A stretch of 64,000 nucleotides of DNA. Origin: Novispirillum itersonii. Lineage in GTDB: Bacteria; Pseudomonadota; Alphaproteobacteria; Rhodospirillales; Rhodospirillaceae. The stretch spans positions 182,908 to 246,907 of the forward strand of contig NZ_JACIIX010000006.1 in NCBI RefSeq assembly GCF_014205675.1, given 5' to 3'. Both the position numbers and the translations under genes were made by a program. Positions 43,120-52,015 of the stretch are shown here, piece after piece; the first letter of the stretch is position 1, and every line of letters begins with the position of its first letter. The notes beneath the pieces were generated by a model, which saw only the letters and a list, made by a program, of their open reading frames with translations, was not told the DNA's origin and ran no database searches.

Positions 43120-44379
43120 TCAAAGCAGCTGGAAGGCAAGGATTGCGGTGATGGTCGGGGGCAGAGCCGCCAGAAACAGGTACAGCGGATTGATGGCACC
43201 CTCATCAAAGTTGCCGCGCAGGATGGAGTATCCGGCGGGATTTGGGGCATTGGCGATTACGGTCAGCCCCCCGCCGGTGACAGCCCCGGCAACCAGCGCG
43301 TACTTGAAGGATTCGTTCAGGCCGTCGACCAGAGAGCCCAGATAGGTCAGGGCGGCATTGTCGGTGATGGCGGTCAGGGCGGTCGCACCGAAATAGATCA
43401 TGGTTGCATCCATGTTGGCCAGCATCGGCTGGAGCCACCATTTCTGCTGCCCGCCCAACACCACCAGCCCGGCGAGGAAGAAGGCGACCATCAGACCTTC
43501 CCGCAGGATCAGCGGATCCTGATAGCGGCGGTAAGCCTGCGTGAAGCCAAGGAAGAACAGCAGCAGCCCCATGAACACCGCCGGATGGTGGGAGAACAGG
43601 ACCACACCGGCAAGAAACAGGGTATGGATTAGCATCACCGCAGCCGGAACCTGATCGGCCGCTTTCTCAGCCTTGGGGACGGTCAGGCGGCGCAGTTCCG
43701 CCGCAAACAGGGCGGTGATAACGCTGGCATTGATGAGGACGGCGATGGCTGATTTCCACCCGAAGTGGGTCAGCATATACACCAGATCCCAGTTCCATTT
43801 GGCGGCAACCATCAGCACCGGCAGGGCGGCAAAGGGGGTCAGGGTGCCACCGATGGAGACATTAACGAACAGCGTGCCGATGGCCGCATACTTCAGGCGC
43901 TTAGAAATCGGGTTGGTGTAATACCGGTCCCGCAGCAGCATGGCCGCCAGTGTCATCGCCGCCGGTTCGGTGATGAGGGAGCCGAGCAGTGGAACAACTG
44001 ACAGGGTCGTGACGAAGTAAGCCACGTTCGAGGGCAGGGGCAGAACGCGGGCTATGGCGGTAACGCCGATGCGGGCCAGTTGCAGAATCGGCTTGCTGCC
44101 TGCGATCACCATAATCGCGAAGACAAACAGCGGCTCAGTATAGTTTTGGGTATCAAGATAGGTGGTGGCGGCAGCCTTGCCGTCAATGAAGAACATGAAC
44201 AGAACGAGGACCAGCGCCCAGAACCCGAACACCGCCTCCACTTCGCCCAGCAGGTGCCATAATCCGGCATGCGCCGGGCGGGTATGGGCCAGATGCTCAA
44301 AAAATTTGGTGGAGAAGGTGTGGAGGACGGCAATGGCGAACAGGCCAGCGCCAATCATCTCGATTGTTGTCGGATGCAT
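43120..44379 (-). CDS. Putative Na+/H+ antiporter family membrane protein
   Basis: A 419-residue protein with roughly ten or more membrane helices. It resembles the putative Na+/H+ antiporter family (PF07399-type); segments such as LLGSLITEPAAMTLAAMLLRDR, FVNVSIGGTLTPFAALPVLMVAAKWNW, TALTAITDNAALTYLGSL and VIANAPNPAGYSIL are typical of this ion-transporter superfamily. Ion specificity is not established. It reads into the diguanylate cyclase gene 27 bases downstream. Its 5' region is a 550-bp gap with hairpins. Confidence 0.82.
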   Translation of the reverse strand: MHPTTIEMIGAGLFAIAVLHTFSTKFFEHLAHTRPAHAGLWHLLGEVEAVFGFWALVLVLFMFFIDGKAAATTYLDTQNYTEPLFVFAIMVIAGSKPILQLARIGVTAIARVLPLPSNVAYFVTTLSVVPLLGSLITEPAAMTLAAMLLRDRYYTNPISKRLKYAAIGTLFVNVSIGGTLTPFAALPVLMVAAKWNWDLVYMLTHFGWKSAIAVLINASVITALFAAELRRLTVPKAEKAADQVPAAVMLIHTLFLAGVVLFSHHPAVFMGLLLFFLGFTQAYRRYQDPLILREGLMVAFFLAGLVVLGGQQKWWLQPMLANMDATMIYFGATALTAITDNAALTYLGSLVDGLNESFKYALVAGAVTGGGLTVIANAPNPAGYSILRGNFDEGAINPLYLFLAALPPTITAILAFQLL

Positions 44380-44929
44380 GGGGGTCCGGGGTCCTCAGTT
44401 CTTCAGGCTGCATTCGGCCATCGGCCCGCTGGCTGCTGACGGTCCGGTCTGGGGCCGGACGCTTTTTGTCAACGCAGGGGTGAAAGCGGTTTCCCCATAA
44501 TGGATGCGCTGTTTGCATGACGCAAGAAAAACGCCCGGCAAGGAGCTGTTTTTGCGGTGCATTTAACAAAGGCTCTCAGGGAATTTGAGGCGCAGAAGAG
44601 AAAACGCCGGACAGCAAGGCTGTCCGGCGTCTCTTCCAGCGAAGGGCATGGGGGGCAGTCGGGGGGCGCCCCTCGCTGAATTGCAGCGGATCATTGATCT
44701 AAAGTCTTAAGTCCTTTATCCCAATGTTCCGGCTAAATCCACAAGAAATTTTTGTCACGCCATCAGCATGGGGCGAAACCGCAGTGACAAGACGGACTAT
44801 ATCCATTGAGTGTTTTTGGAGAAACACGAAAAAGGTATAGCGCCGTATACCCAAATGTATCACCGTCGGCACAGAAATAAGGCATGCCGTCGGTTTGCCG
44901 CAGATGGCATGCAGATAAGGAGGCGGGAT
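44380..44929. other. Long intergenic region with orphan hairpins
   Basis: No convincing protein gene is seen between the antiporter (minus) and the DUF192 gene (plus). It contains GTCCGG/CCGGAC followed by GCTTTTT on the plus strand (44442-44467), a strong 11-bp hairpin at 44604-44630 that ends in TTTTCTCTT on the minus strand, and GTGTTT/AAACAC at about 44812-44829. The sequence near 44690-44880 is relatively AT-rich and likely holds promoters. Confidence 0.55.
44596..44630 (-). terminator. Terminator-like hairpin without an annotated upstream gene
   Basis: ACGCCGGACAG / CTGTCCGGCGT, 11 bp perfect, loop 5 nt, followed on the minus strand by TTTTCTCTTC. No minus-strand gene lies between it and the plus-strand DUF192 gene, so it may end a small RNA or act as a leader attenuator of the antiporter gene. 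Confidence 0.55.
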
Positions 44930-45463
44930 ATGGAGTGGCTGCGTCGCTGTTGGTCCGGGGTCTTTGCCGCAGCAGTCATCTGGCTGACATGTCCGGCGAT
45001 CCCCTCCGCCGCGCCGGTGCAACTGCCTGCGGGAGAACAGGGGTTTGAAGTGCAGACGCTTGATATCCAGACCGGATCCGGGATTTTAACCTACCGGATT
45101 GAGATGGCGGTGACGCAGGCCCAGCGCGAACAGGGATTGATGTTCCGGACAGCGTTGCCAGCCCGGTGGGGAATGTTGTTTGACTTTGGGGAAACCCGGG
45201 ACGTGGCGATGTGGATGAAGAACACGTTGATCCCGCTGGATATGCTGTTCATCACGGAAAACGGACAGATCGGGCGGATTGAGGCGAACGCGGCGCCGCA
45301 AAGCCTGACGATCCGTCCCTCCGGCATGCCGGTCCGCGCCGTTCTGGAGCTGGCTGGCGGTGAAGCGGCGCGTGCGGGAATCAAGGTCGGTGACCGCCTG
45401 ATCCATCCCCTGTTTTCCCGCCCACCGTTTCAGGGGGCGGGAAAAGGAAAGTCCGGCGGCTGA
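44930..45463 (+). CDS. DUF192 family exported protein
   Basis: A 177-residue protein with a signal peptide (about residues 1-27, cleavage near PSA|AP) and a DUF192 domain: RIEMAVTQAQREQGLMFRTALP, GMLFDFGETRDVAMWMKNTLIPLDMLFI and VRAVLELAGGEAARAGIKVGD are diagnostic. The function of the family is unknown; it forms a small beta-barrel. ATG 44930 has an AAGGAGG ribosome site seven bases upstream, which decides the start. Confidence 0.88.
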   Translation: MEWLRRCWSGVFAAAVIWLTCPAIPSAAPVQLPAGEQGFEVQTLDIQTGSGILTYRIEMAVTQAQREQGLMFRTALPARWGMLFDFGETRDVAMWMKNTLIPLDMLFITENGQIGRIEANAAPQSLTIRPSGMPVRAVLELAGGEAARAGIKVGDRLIHPLFSRPPFQGAGKGKSGG

Positions 45464-45476
45464 GGAGGCTGTCAGG

Positions 45477-45806
45477 TCAGTTGACCCCGGCGAACCGGGC
45501 GTCAGCCTGCCGCTCTGCCGCTTCGGCGGCCAGAGACTGAAAGACCGGGCTTTCCGCCATGATCTGGTCGACCATCTGCATGATACGGGTATGTTCGTCC
45601 TGCGACAGCGACAGGCGTTGCTGCACCATCGAGAATTCGAGAAGGGCGTCTTCCAGAACGCGACCGGCCTCTTGCAGGGTTTCCCCCACTTTCAGGGCGT
45701 CTGACCGCAGCTGGTGAACGTGATTGAGAATGCCAGTGTTGGCGGTTTCAATATCCCGACAGGCTTTCATCACCCGGAAGGTATTGTGATCAATGATATG
45801 TGCCAT
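45477..45806 (-). CDS. Hypothetical helical protein
   Basis: I do not recognise this 109-residue protein. It is mostly alpha-helical and Gln/Glu/Leu-rich (TLQEAGRVLEDALLEFSMVQQRLSLSQDEHTRIMQMVDQIM), without a signal peptide or membrane segment. A near-perfect AAGGAGG ribosome site before ATG 45806 strongly supports translation and decides the start. It is convergent with the DUF192 gene 13 bases away and has its own 5' region of about 210 bp before the tRNA-Arg terminator. A coiled-coil or regulatory role is only a guess. Confidence 0.7.
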   Translation of the reverse strand: MAHIIDHNTFRVMKACRDIETANTGILNHVHQLRSDALKVGETLQEAGRVLEDALLEFSMVQQRLSLSQDEHTRIMQMVDQIMAESPVFQSLAAEAAERQADARFAGVN

Positions 45807-46012
45807 TGGTTCCTCCTTTCGGCTTTGCCGCCTTGGAGACCCCCCGGAGTGGAAGTGAGGTGGGATCCGCATCCCGGCCTGCTTCCGTTCCAATATGGTG
45901 CGCCGGTCGCTGTCATAAACCAATAGTGAACATGGACCATTGGGCCGCAAGGACTACGCAGTTGCGGAAATTCCCGATCTGCGTCCTGTTCTGCGACGCG
46001 TCCTGTTTCTGA

Positions 46013-46048
46013 ACAGAAAACCCCGCCATCGCAGGGCAATGGCGGGGT
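46013..46048 (-). terminator. Terminator of tRNA-Arg
   Basis: ACCCCGCCAT / ATGGCGGGGT, 10 bp, loop 9 nt; on the minus strand the stem runs into TTTTCTG. It begins 8 bases after the tRNA. Confidence 0.87.
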
Positions 46049-46056
46049 GCTGTCTG

Positions 46057-46133
46057 TGGCGCGCCCTGAGGGATTCGAACCCCCGACCGGCCGCTTAGAA
46101 GGCGGCTGCTCTATCCAGCTGAGCTAAGGGCGC
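46057..46133 (-). tRNA. tRNA-Arg (anticodon TCT)
   Basis: A 77-base cloverleaf on the minus strand: acceptor GCGCCCT pairs with AGGGCGC, D arm GCTCAGCTGGATAGAGC, anticodon loop CTTCTAA with TCT, T arm GGGGG-TTCGAAT-CCCTC. The discriminator is G and CCA is encoded. Confidence 0.97.
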
Positions 46134-46165
46134 AAAAACGAGTATGGCCGGAAGTCCCGGGCCGG

Positions 46166-46195
46166 ATTTTAACCGGGTAATTTTCTGTTGATCAA
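46166..46195 (-). promoter_or_regulatory. Promoter of tRNA-Arg
   Basis: On the minus strand TTGATC (46195-46190), an 18-nt spacer and TAAAAT (46171-46166), ending 33 bases before the tRNA. Confidence 0.6.
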
Positions 46196-46307
46196 AGAGA
46201 GCGCCCGGCCTTAATCAGGCTGAGCGCTTTCTGTCATATCGCCGGTGTCAGTGCCATCCGGGACCATTTCGGGCACCCGGGGAGGCTGGCACAGCTTGCG
46301 TTGTGGG

Positions 46308-46607
46308 TCAGGAGACGCGGTTAAAGGCAAAGTTCTCCGCGTAGCTCTTCGGGCGGATGGACCGCTCGTTCGGCTCCGACAGGCGGATGGTCCAGCCCTG
46401 ACGTTTGGCGTAGCTGACGGCATCTTCGCGGGACGCGAACTTGAGGCGGATCTGCTTGGCGGTATCGGCGGAACCGGCCCAGCCCATCAGCCCGTCATTG
46501 GCAATCGGTGCCGAGGCCTCGACTTCCAGAATCCAGGTGCCGAGAGTACCACGCCCGGACTGCATGGCGTTTTTCGCCGGACGAAAGATGCGGACAACAG
46601 TGGCCAT
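46308..46607 (-). CDS. NADH dehydrogenase accessory subunit, NDUFS4-like (ETC complex I subunit)
   Basis: A 99-residue protein matching the ETC complex I conserved region (NDUFS4/18 kDa type), an accessory subunit shared by mitochondria and alphaproteobacteria. Diagnostic segments are RIFRPAKNAMQSGRGTLGTWILEVE, PLMGW-like DGLMGWAGSADTAKQIRLKF, SREDAVSYAKRQGW and RPKSYAENFAFNR. A GGGAG ribosome site precedes ATG 46607. The core nuo genes are not in this window; the stand-alone location between two tRNA genes is usual for this gene. Confidence 0.93.
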   Translation of the reverse strand: MATVVRIFRPAKNAMQSGRGTLGTWILEVEASAPIANDGLMGWAGSADTAKQIRLKFASREDAVSYAKRQGWTIRLSEPNERSIRPKSYAENFAFNRVS

Positions 46608-46765
46608 TGTTCGGAAACTCCCGCAGTCACTTATTTCGCGCCGTAACCCGCTGGTGGGCTGTATGGCGGATTTCCCTGTTTTTCAAATCTGTCGGCATCA
46701 CAGGGTCTGTAGAACCTGATGTCAGGGCGGAGCCCCGGAGAATGCCGGACAGTGTGGCGGACGGT

Positions 46766-46842
<77 letters not shown>

Positions 46843-46858
46843 AACCGGTCCGAAGCGG

Positions 46859-46887
46859 AAAATATGGGGTTTGTTTTCGCTTGGCAA
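46859..46887 (-). promoter_or_regulatory. Promoter of tRNA-Pro
   Basis: On the minus strand TTGCCA (46887-46882), a 17-nt spacer and TATTTT (46864-46859), 17 bases before the tRNA. Confidence 0.65.
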
Positions 46888-47094
46888 GATAAACCGGTGG
46901 CGGATCGCAGGTCTTTGGCGATTCAGGGATGATCGCCCGACAGTCCTCGCCCTTTTTCCATAACCTTGATATGGCTATTATGCGCCGTCGGTACGGCTGG
47001 GGCAGGGGTTCCTGATCGTATCGCTATTTTGGTCGTGATAGTATGGTCGTAACCAATCAGACCGGGCCGTAAAGAGACGGGGGAGGGGGATTGA

Positions 47095-48168
47095 ATGTGT
47101 AAGCCGGATAAGGGGTGGAACCTGCCTTTGTGGGGGCTGGCCGGTGCCGTTTTTGCCTTTGCGTCCTTTGGTGGGGCAGCCGACGCGGCTGATTTCGAAA
47201 TCCATTCCGCTTTCCCGCGTGGTGTCGCCTTTATCTCTGACAGTGAGGAACGGATTGCCTCCCTGATTCAGGAGCACACGCACGGCCGGCTGTCGGTGCG
47301 TATGTACAATGCGGGGGAGGTGATTGCCGGGGGGGATGTCCTGACCGCCGTTCAGAGCGGGAAGGTCGCCGCCGGGTTCGGCTGGATCGGATACTGGGCG
47401 GAGAAGGTTCCGGTGGCGGAGCTGCTGGGGGCGATGCCGTTCGGGCCGTCCCCGGCCACTGCGGTATCCTGGATGTACGGTGGAGATGGCCTGACCCTGT
47501 TGCAGGACGCTTTCCGTCCGCAGGGCGTGCAGATTTTGCCCTGCCATATCGTTGCCTCGGAAGCGGGTGGCTGGTTCCGGAAAGAGCTGCGGTCCCCGGA
47601 TGATTTCAAGGGGCTGCGGATGCGGATTTCCGGTCTGGGGGGAGAGGTCCTGCAGAAGATGGGGGCGATGACCTCGGCGCAGCCGCTGGATCAGATGTAT
47701 CCGGCGATGGCTCAGGGCAAGCTGGATGCGGCCGAGTTTTCCGTGCCGATGGCGGATATGAGTATTGGCTTTGAGACCTTCGCAAAGAATTACTATTTTC
47801 CGGGCTGGCATCAGCCGTCGAGCTGGAACGCTCTGATCATCAACGCGCGGGTGTGGCAGGGGCTGGAGGATATGGACCGCAAAGGGATTGAGACAGCCTG
47901 CCGGTTGAATACCCTGTGGACGCTGACGGCCCAGACCGGATCGCAGGTGGCGGCGGTGGAGCAGATCCGCGCTCTGGGAGTCTCGGTGCGGCGTTTTCCG
48001 GACAGTGTCCTTCTGGCGCTGGCGCGGACCAGTCGGGATCTTCTGGAAGAAAAATCAAAGCGGGATCCCGCATACGGCCGTATTTACCGCAGCCTGATAA
48101 CCTTCATGGAGCAGGAGCAGTCATGGGAGGATCTCCAGACCTTACCGCGCCGGGTGCCGCGGCCATGA
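47095..48168 (+). CDS. TRAP-type periplasmic solute-binding protein (DctP family)
   Basis: A 357-residue exported protein with a signal peptide to about residue 31 (ADA|AD). It is of the DctP family: WIGYWAEKVPVAELLGAMPFGPS, GWFRKELRSPDDFKGLRMRISGLGGEVLQKMGA and PAMAQGKLDAAEFSVPMADMSIGF are typical and contain the conserved carboxylate-binding Arg in MRISG. The C terminus resembles DctP members that bind carboxylates bridged by a metal; the ligand is unknown. A GGGGAGGGGG ribosome site precedes ATG 47095. No DctQ or DctM transporter genes are present; a sensor histidine kinase follows 46 bases later, so it may feed a sensor. Confidence 0.88.
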   Translation: MCKPDKGWNLPLWGLAGAVFAFASFGGAADAADFEIHSAFPRGVAFISDSEERIASLIQEHTHGRLSVRMYNAGEVIAGGDVLTAVQSGKVAAGFGWIGYWAEKVPVAELLGAMPFGPSPATAVSWMYGGDGLTLLQDAFRPQGVQILPCHIVASEAGGWFRKELRSPDDFKGLRMRISGLGGEVLQKMGAMTSAQPLDQMYPAMAQGKLDAAEFSVPMADMSIGFETFAKNYYFPGWHQPSSWNALIINARVWQGLEDMDRKGIETACRLNTLWTLTAQTGSQVAAVEQIRALGVSVRRFPDSVLLALARTSRDLLEEKSKRDPAYGRIYRSLITFMEQEQSWEDLQTLPRRVPRP

Positions 48169-48214
48169 TGCACCTGCGCCTGACCCGTCCGGTTTCTGAA
48201 CACAGGGGGCGCTG

Positions 48215-50275
48215 ATGTCTCTGCGGTCCCGTCTGCGCATGCTGCTGCCGCTTATTCTGGGCGGTGGGCTTCTGTTGGCGATCTGGGCCTTCGGGGCGCT
48301 GTTCGCCACGCATTCGTACTGGCGGGAACTGGAGCGGGCCCAGAGCTATAATGCCCGGCTGGCAACATCGCTGGCCTACAACTTCAGTTCCGTGGTGGCC
48401 AATCTGGATGTAGCCTTGCGCCGGAGCGAGGAGACGCTGGCCCGGGAATGGCAGCGGTTCCAGTTTGAACGGTATCGGGCTCTGGATTATCTGGCCGCGA
48501 CATTCACCGGCCTGCCGCAGGTGACCCGGGTTCTGGTGACGGATCCGAGCGGTGTTTTGCTGTTTGACAGCCGAAGCCGCAATCTGCGTGGCATTTTTCC
48601 CCTGCCGCGCGATTATGTTCCGACAGATGCGGCTGCCGCCGGGATTCTTCTGATCGGGCCGTCGGTTCAGGTCGGCGATCTGTCTGAGGGGATCGGATTT
48701 TCCCGCCACGTTCTGTCCCCGCAGGGAGAGCGGCTGGGGACGGTGACGGCGCTGGTCCGCCGTGATTTTTTCATGGCGGTTTTTAATGCCTCGGATATGG
48801 GGGGGACGGGGCAGAGCGTCCTGTACCGCCGACAGGGGCGGGTTGTGGAAACCCCGAACTCTAACCTCCTGCCGTCTGAAAAAGCCCCGGACTGGGCCTT
48901 GAACTTTTTGACCCCGGATGGCCCCTGCTGTGCGGAGACCCGTGTGGGCGAAACGCCGCAACCCCACATTGCCACCTATCACAAGATTGAAGGCTTTGAT
49001 CTGCTGCTGGGGGTTGCGGTCGGGCAGGATCAGGCCATGGACCGCTGGCGCGAGGATACCCGGAACTATGCGCTTCTCGGGGCTTTGCTGTCGCTGGTGG
49101 TGGTGGGGGCGATGGTGATGCTGCACCGTTCCCTTGATCGGCAGCAACAGGCCATCCGGCTGTTGTCGGTGCGGGAAGCGCAGCTTCATTCCATTTTCAC
49201 CAACGCCGGGGCCGGTATTGTTCTGCTCGGCCGGGACGGTATCATCCAGACTGCCAATGATGCCTTTGCCCGGATCATCGGGCGGCGGACGCAGGACCTG
49301 ATCGGCATCAATATCCAGTCTTTGACCCATCCAGACGATATCGGGCGGACTGAAACCAGTCTCGGGTCCATCAGTCCGATCGGTCTTGTCTATGAAAAGC
49401 GTTACCTCCGTGCCAATGGAACCTCTGTCTGGGTGGAGGTCAGCCTGACCCGGCAGGGTGGCAGTGACGAGGCGGCATCGGATAATCTGGTGGCGGTGAT
49501 CACCGATATCTCGGTCCGCCGGATGGCGGAACAGAACCTTGCTGCGAAAGCAGATGAGCTGGCGCGGTCGAATACGGAGCTGGAACAGTTCGCCTATGTC
49601 GCCTCCCACGATCTTCAGGAGCCCTTGCGGATGGTGGTCAGCTATCTCCAGCTTCTGGAGCGGCGGCATGGCGCAGATCTGTCCGAGGACGGGCGGGAAT
49701 ACATCTCCTTTGCGGTCCGTGGGGCGCACCGCATGTCCAGTCTGATCCGTGATCTTCTGGATTATTCCCGGGCCGGACGGGGCACTGCGCCCCTACAGGA
49801 AGTGGATGCACGGGATATTCTGGAGGATGTCCTGCAATCAATGAAGGCCAGTATTGAAGGAGCCGGGGCCCGTGTGCGGGCCTTTGAAGGGCAGGCGCTG
49901 CTGACCTGCCGACAGAGTGATCTGTCACGGCTTTTTGTTAATCTGATCGGCAATGCCCTGAAATACCGTGCGGAAGGCCGGGCACCCGAGGTGATCATCA
50001 CCTGCGAGGATCTGGGCTCGGCCTGGGAGTTTGCGGTCCGGGATAACGGTATCGGTTTTCCGCCGGAGTATGAGGACCGGATTTTCAAGCTGTTCCAGCG
50101 CCTGCATTCGGCGACCGAGTACGAGGGAACCGGCATCGGTCTGGCGATCTGCCGTAAGCTGGTGGAGGGGTACGGTGGCCGGATCTGGTGCTCGGCACAG
50201 GAAGGGCAGGGCGCGACCTTCTACTTCCAGATTCCCAAGGCCGGGCCGGTGGATTTCCACGGGGCGATGATCTGA
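48215..50275 (+). CDS. Membrane PAS-domain sensor histidine kinase
   Basis: A 686-residue sensor kinase: membrane helix (~10-31), periplasmic Cache-like domain (~35-275), second helix (~285-303), PAS domain (~320-435) and a HisKA/HATPase core. The phosphorylated histidine is H465 in YVASHDLQEPLR; N580 (NLIGNALKY), DNGIGF (610-615) and GTGIGLAIC (638-646) form the ATP site. This DLQEPL H-box is the type seen in phytochrome-like and other hybrid-free kinases. No response regulator gene is adjacent. It follows the DctP gene by 46 bases, probably in the same transcript. Confidence 0.92.
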   Translation: MSLRSRLRMLLPLILGGGLLLAIWAFGALFATHSYWRELERAQSYNARLATSLAYNFSSVVANLDVALRRSEETLAREWQRFQFERYRALDYLAATFTGLPQVTRVLVTDPSGVLLFDSRSRNLRGIFPLPRDYVPTDAAAAGILLIGPSVQVGDLSEGIGFSRHVLSPQGERLGTVTALVRRDFFMAVFNASDMGGTGQSVLYRRQGRVVETPNSNLLPSEKAPDWALNFLTPDGPCCAETRVGETPQPHIATYHKIEGFDLLLGVAVGQDQAMDRWREDTRNYALLGALLSLVVVGAMVMLHRSLDRQQQAIRLLSVREAQLHSIFTNAGAGIVLLGRDGIIQTANDAFARIIGRRTQDLIGINIQSLTHPDDIGRTETSLGSISPIGLVYEKRYLRANGTSVWVEVSLTRQGGSDEAASDNLVAVITDISVRRMAEQNLAAKADELARSNTELEQFAYVASHDLQEPLRMVVSYLQLLERRHGADLSEDGREYISFAVRGAHRMSSLIRDLLDYSRAGRGTAPLQEVDARDILEDVLQSMKASIEGAGARVRAFEGQALLTCRQSDLSRLFVNLIGNALKYRAEGRAPEVIITCEDLGSAWEFAVRDNGIGFPPEYEDRIFKLFQRLHSATEYEGTGIGLAICRKLVEGYGGRIWCSAQEGQGATFYFQIPKAGPVDFHGAMI

Positions 50276-50307
50276 TCATTTCCCCGCCGGGGCCCGCTGG
50301 AGAGAAG

Positions 50308-50342
50308 ACAAAAAAAGACAGCCATCGGAAGACCGATGGCTG
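50308..50342 (-). terminator. Terminator of the metC-hisI-cobW operon
   Basis: CAGCCATCGG / CCGATGGCTG, 10 bp perfect, loop of 4. On the minus strand the stem is followed by TCTTTTTTTGTC. It lies about 145 bases beyond the cobW stop. The T-run orientation shows it serves the minus strand and not the histidine kinase. Confidence 0.88.
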
Positions 50343-50486
50343 CAAGGGGAGTCTCAAAGAGGGAGGCCGATTAAAAAACCGGCCAAGGACAAGCATATAC
50401 GGCCTATCCCCGCTGTCAACGCACTTTAGAGGCATCCCAGAAAAAAAGTTGAGTTTTCTACTGTGCCTCTGCGGGCGGATGCTCCT

Positions 50487-51590
50487 TCAGACAAGGGTGG
50501 CCGGTGTCTGAAGCACTTCGGTGAACAGCCCTTGAATGGCCTGCGGCTCCAGCGCATGGGTGATGAAGACCACCCGGCTCAGGTGCGGCAGGGTTCCCCA
50601 CTCCGGCAGCGGGGCCGGGGGATGGAACAGGTGGTGGACGCCATGGACTGCCACCGGGGTTTCCTGACCGACCACATCGAGGATCCCTTTAAGGCGCAGC
50701 AGCCGGTCCCCTTGGGTCGTGATCAGAATTTCCACCGCCTCAATAAAGCGGTCCCACACCAGCGGTTCGGCGAATGTCAGGCAGAAGCTGGAGATTCCGG
50801 CATGGCGGTGGTCGTGGTCATGGTGGTGATCATGATCATGGTCACAGTCGGGGGAGCAGCCGTGCCCGTCGTCGCCGTGGTGGTGGTGATCGTGATGGGG
50901 CTGGCTGGCATAGGCCTCGGCCTTCAGCCAGTTTTCGACATCAGGGTGTTTCCCCTGTGCTGAAAACAGCCCGCAGTTCAGCAGAATGGCAGCATCAAGA
51001 TCCCCGTGCAGGGCCAGTGCCTGCGGGGCGGCGGGGTTCAGGGCCTTTAACCGTGCCTGCACCTGCGCCGTGCGCTCCGGCCCGGCCAGATCGGTTTTGG
51101 TCAGGATCAGCCGGTCGGCAAGAGCGGCCTGTTTGACCGGTTCGCTGAAGTGATCCAGCTGCGACAGGGCGTTGACCGTGTCGATGGTGGTGACCACGCC
51201 ATCCATCCGGTAGCGGGCGGACAGCAGGGGGTCCGTCAGCAGGGTATGCAGGATCGGGGCGGGATCGGCAAGGCCGGTGGTTTCGATCACCACCCGGTCA
51301 AACTCCGGAATGTCGCCACGCACCCGGCGCAGGTACAGGTCACGCAGGGCGGTGATCATGTCACTGCGGACCGTGCAGCAGACGCAGCCGGATTGCAGGA
51401 CCACCACATCATCGTCGGCCTGTGCGACCAGATGATGGTCCAGCCCGATTTCACCGAATTCGTTGATCAGGACCGCCGCATTGCTCAGGGCGGGCTGAGG
51501 CAGCAGGGCATTCAGCAGGGTGGTTTTGCCGCTGCCGAGGAAGCCGGTGAGGATGGTGACCGGCAGCAGCGGGGAAGACGGCTGGCTCAT
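50487..51590 (-). CDS. CobW/COG0523 GTPase, probable zinc metallochaperone
   Basis: A 367-residue G3E-family GTPase with Walker [10 protein letters not shown] (16-24), the metal-binding CVCC motif (C69, C71, C72) in [13 protein letters not shown], NKxD-type LTKTDL, and a long His-rich loop at about 232-263 ([27 protein letters not shown]). This matches COG0523 zinc chaperones rather than cobalamin CobW, and no cobalamin genes are near. The start overlaps the hisI stop by ATGA, so it is coupled to hisI, whose product is a zinc enzyme. Zinc delivery is inference. Confidence 0.88.
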   Translation of the reverse strand: MSQPSSPLLPVTILTGFLGSGKTTLLNALLPQPALSNAAVLINEFGEIGLDHHLVAQADDDVVVLQSGCVCCTVRSDMITALRDLYLRRVRGDIPEFDRVVIETTGLADPAPILHTLLTDPLLSARYRMDGVVTTIDTVNALSQLDHFSEPVKQAALADRLILTKTDLAGPERTAQVQARLKALNPAAPQALALHGDLDAAILLNCGLFSAQGKHPDVENWLKAEAYASQPHHDHHHHGDDGHGCSPDCDHDHDHHHDHDHRHAGISSFCLTFAEPLVWDRFIEAVEILITTQGDRLLRLKGILDVVGQETPVAVHGVHHLFHPPAPLPEWGTLPHLSRVVFITHALEPQAIQGLFTEVLQTPATLV

Positions 51591-52015
51591 CGTCCGTACA
51601 GCTCCTCTTCCGAAATCAGCGGCTCTGCCACATTCACCACCGCACCGTCGCGGATGGCGCGGAAGAAGCAGTTGCGGCGGCCGGTATGGCAGGCCACCCC
51701 ATCCTGATGGACCAGCGCCAGAACGGCGTCGCCGTCGCAGTCAACCCGCAGATCGACCAGCTTCTGCATCTGGCCGGAGGTTTCCCCCTTCCGCCACAGC
51801 CCCTTGCGGGAACGGGACCAGTAACAGACACGGCCGGTCAGCAGGGTTTCCCGCAGGGCATCGGCATTCATCCATGCCAGCATCAGGATTTCGCCGCTGT
51901 CATGCTGCTGGGCGATGGCGGTGATCAGGCCGTCGCTGTTGAAGCGGACTTCCGACAGCAGGGCATCGACGGCTTCGGGGGAGGGAACGGTATAAGCCGG
52001 AACGGAGGCGGTCAT
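51587..52015 (-). CDS. hisI: Phosphoribosyl-AMP cyclohydrolase
   Basis: Opens the purine ring of phosphoribosyl-AMP in the third step of histidine synthesis; it needs Zn and Mg. The 142-residue product has [62 protein letters not shown] with the zinc cysteines. It is monofunctional, not fused to HisE. ATG 52015 overlaps the metC stop as TGATG. The other his genes are not in the window. Confidence 0.95.
   Translation of the reverse strand: MTASVPAYTVPSPEAVDALLSEVRFNSDGLITAIAQQHDSGEILMLAWMNADALRETLLTGRVCYWSRSRKGLWRKGETSGQMQKLVDLRVDCDGDAVLALVHQDGVACHTGRRNCFFRAIRDGAVVNVAEPLISEEELYGR

Noticed and set aside
46978..47811. 277-residue minus-strand frame opposite the DctP gene
   Set aside because: Antisense to a well-supported binding protein and without domain-like content.
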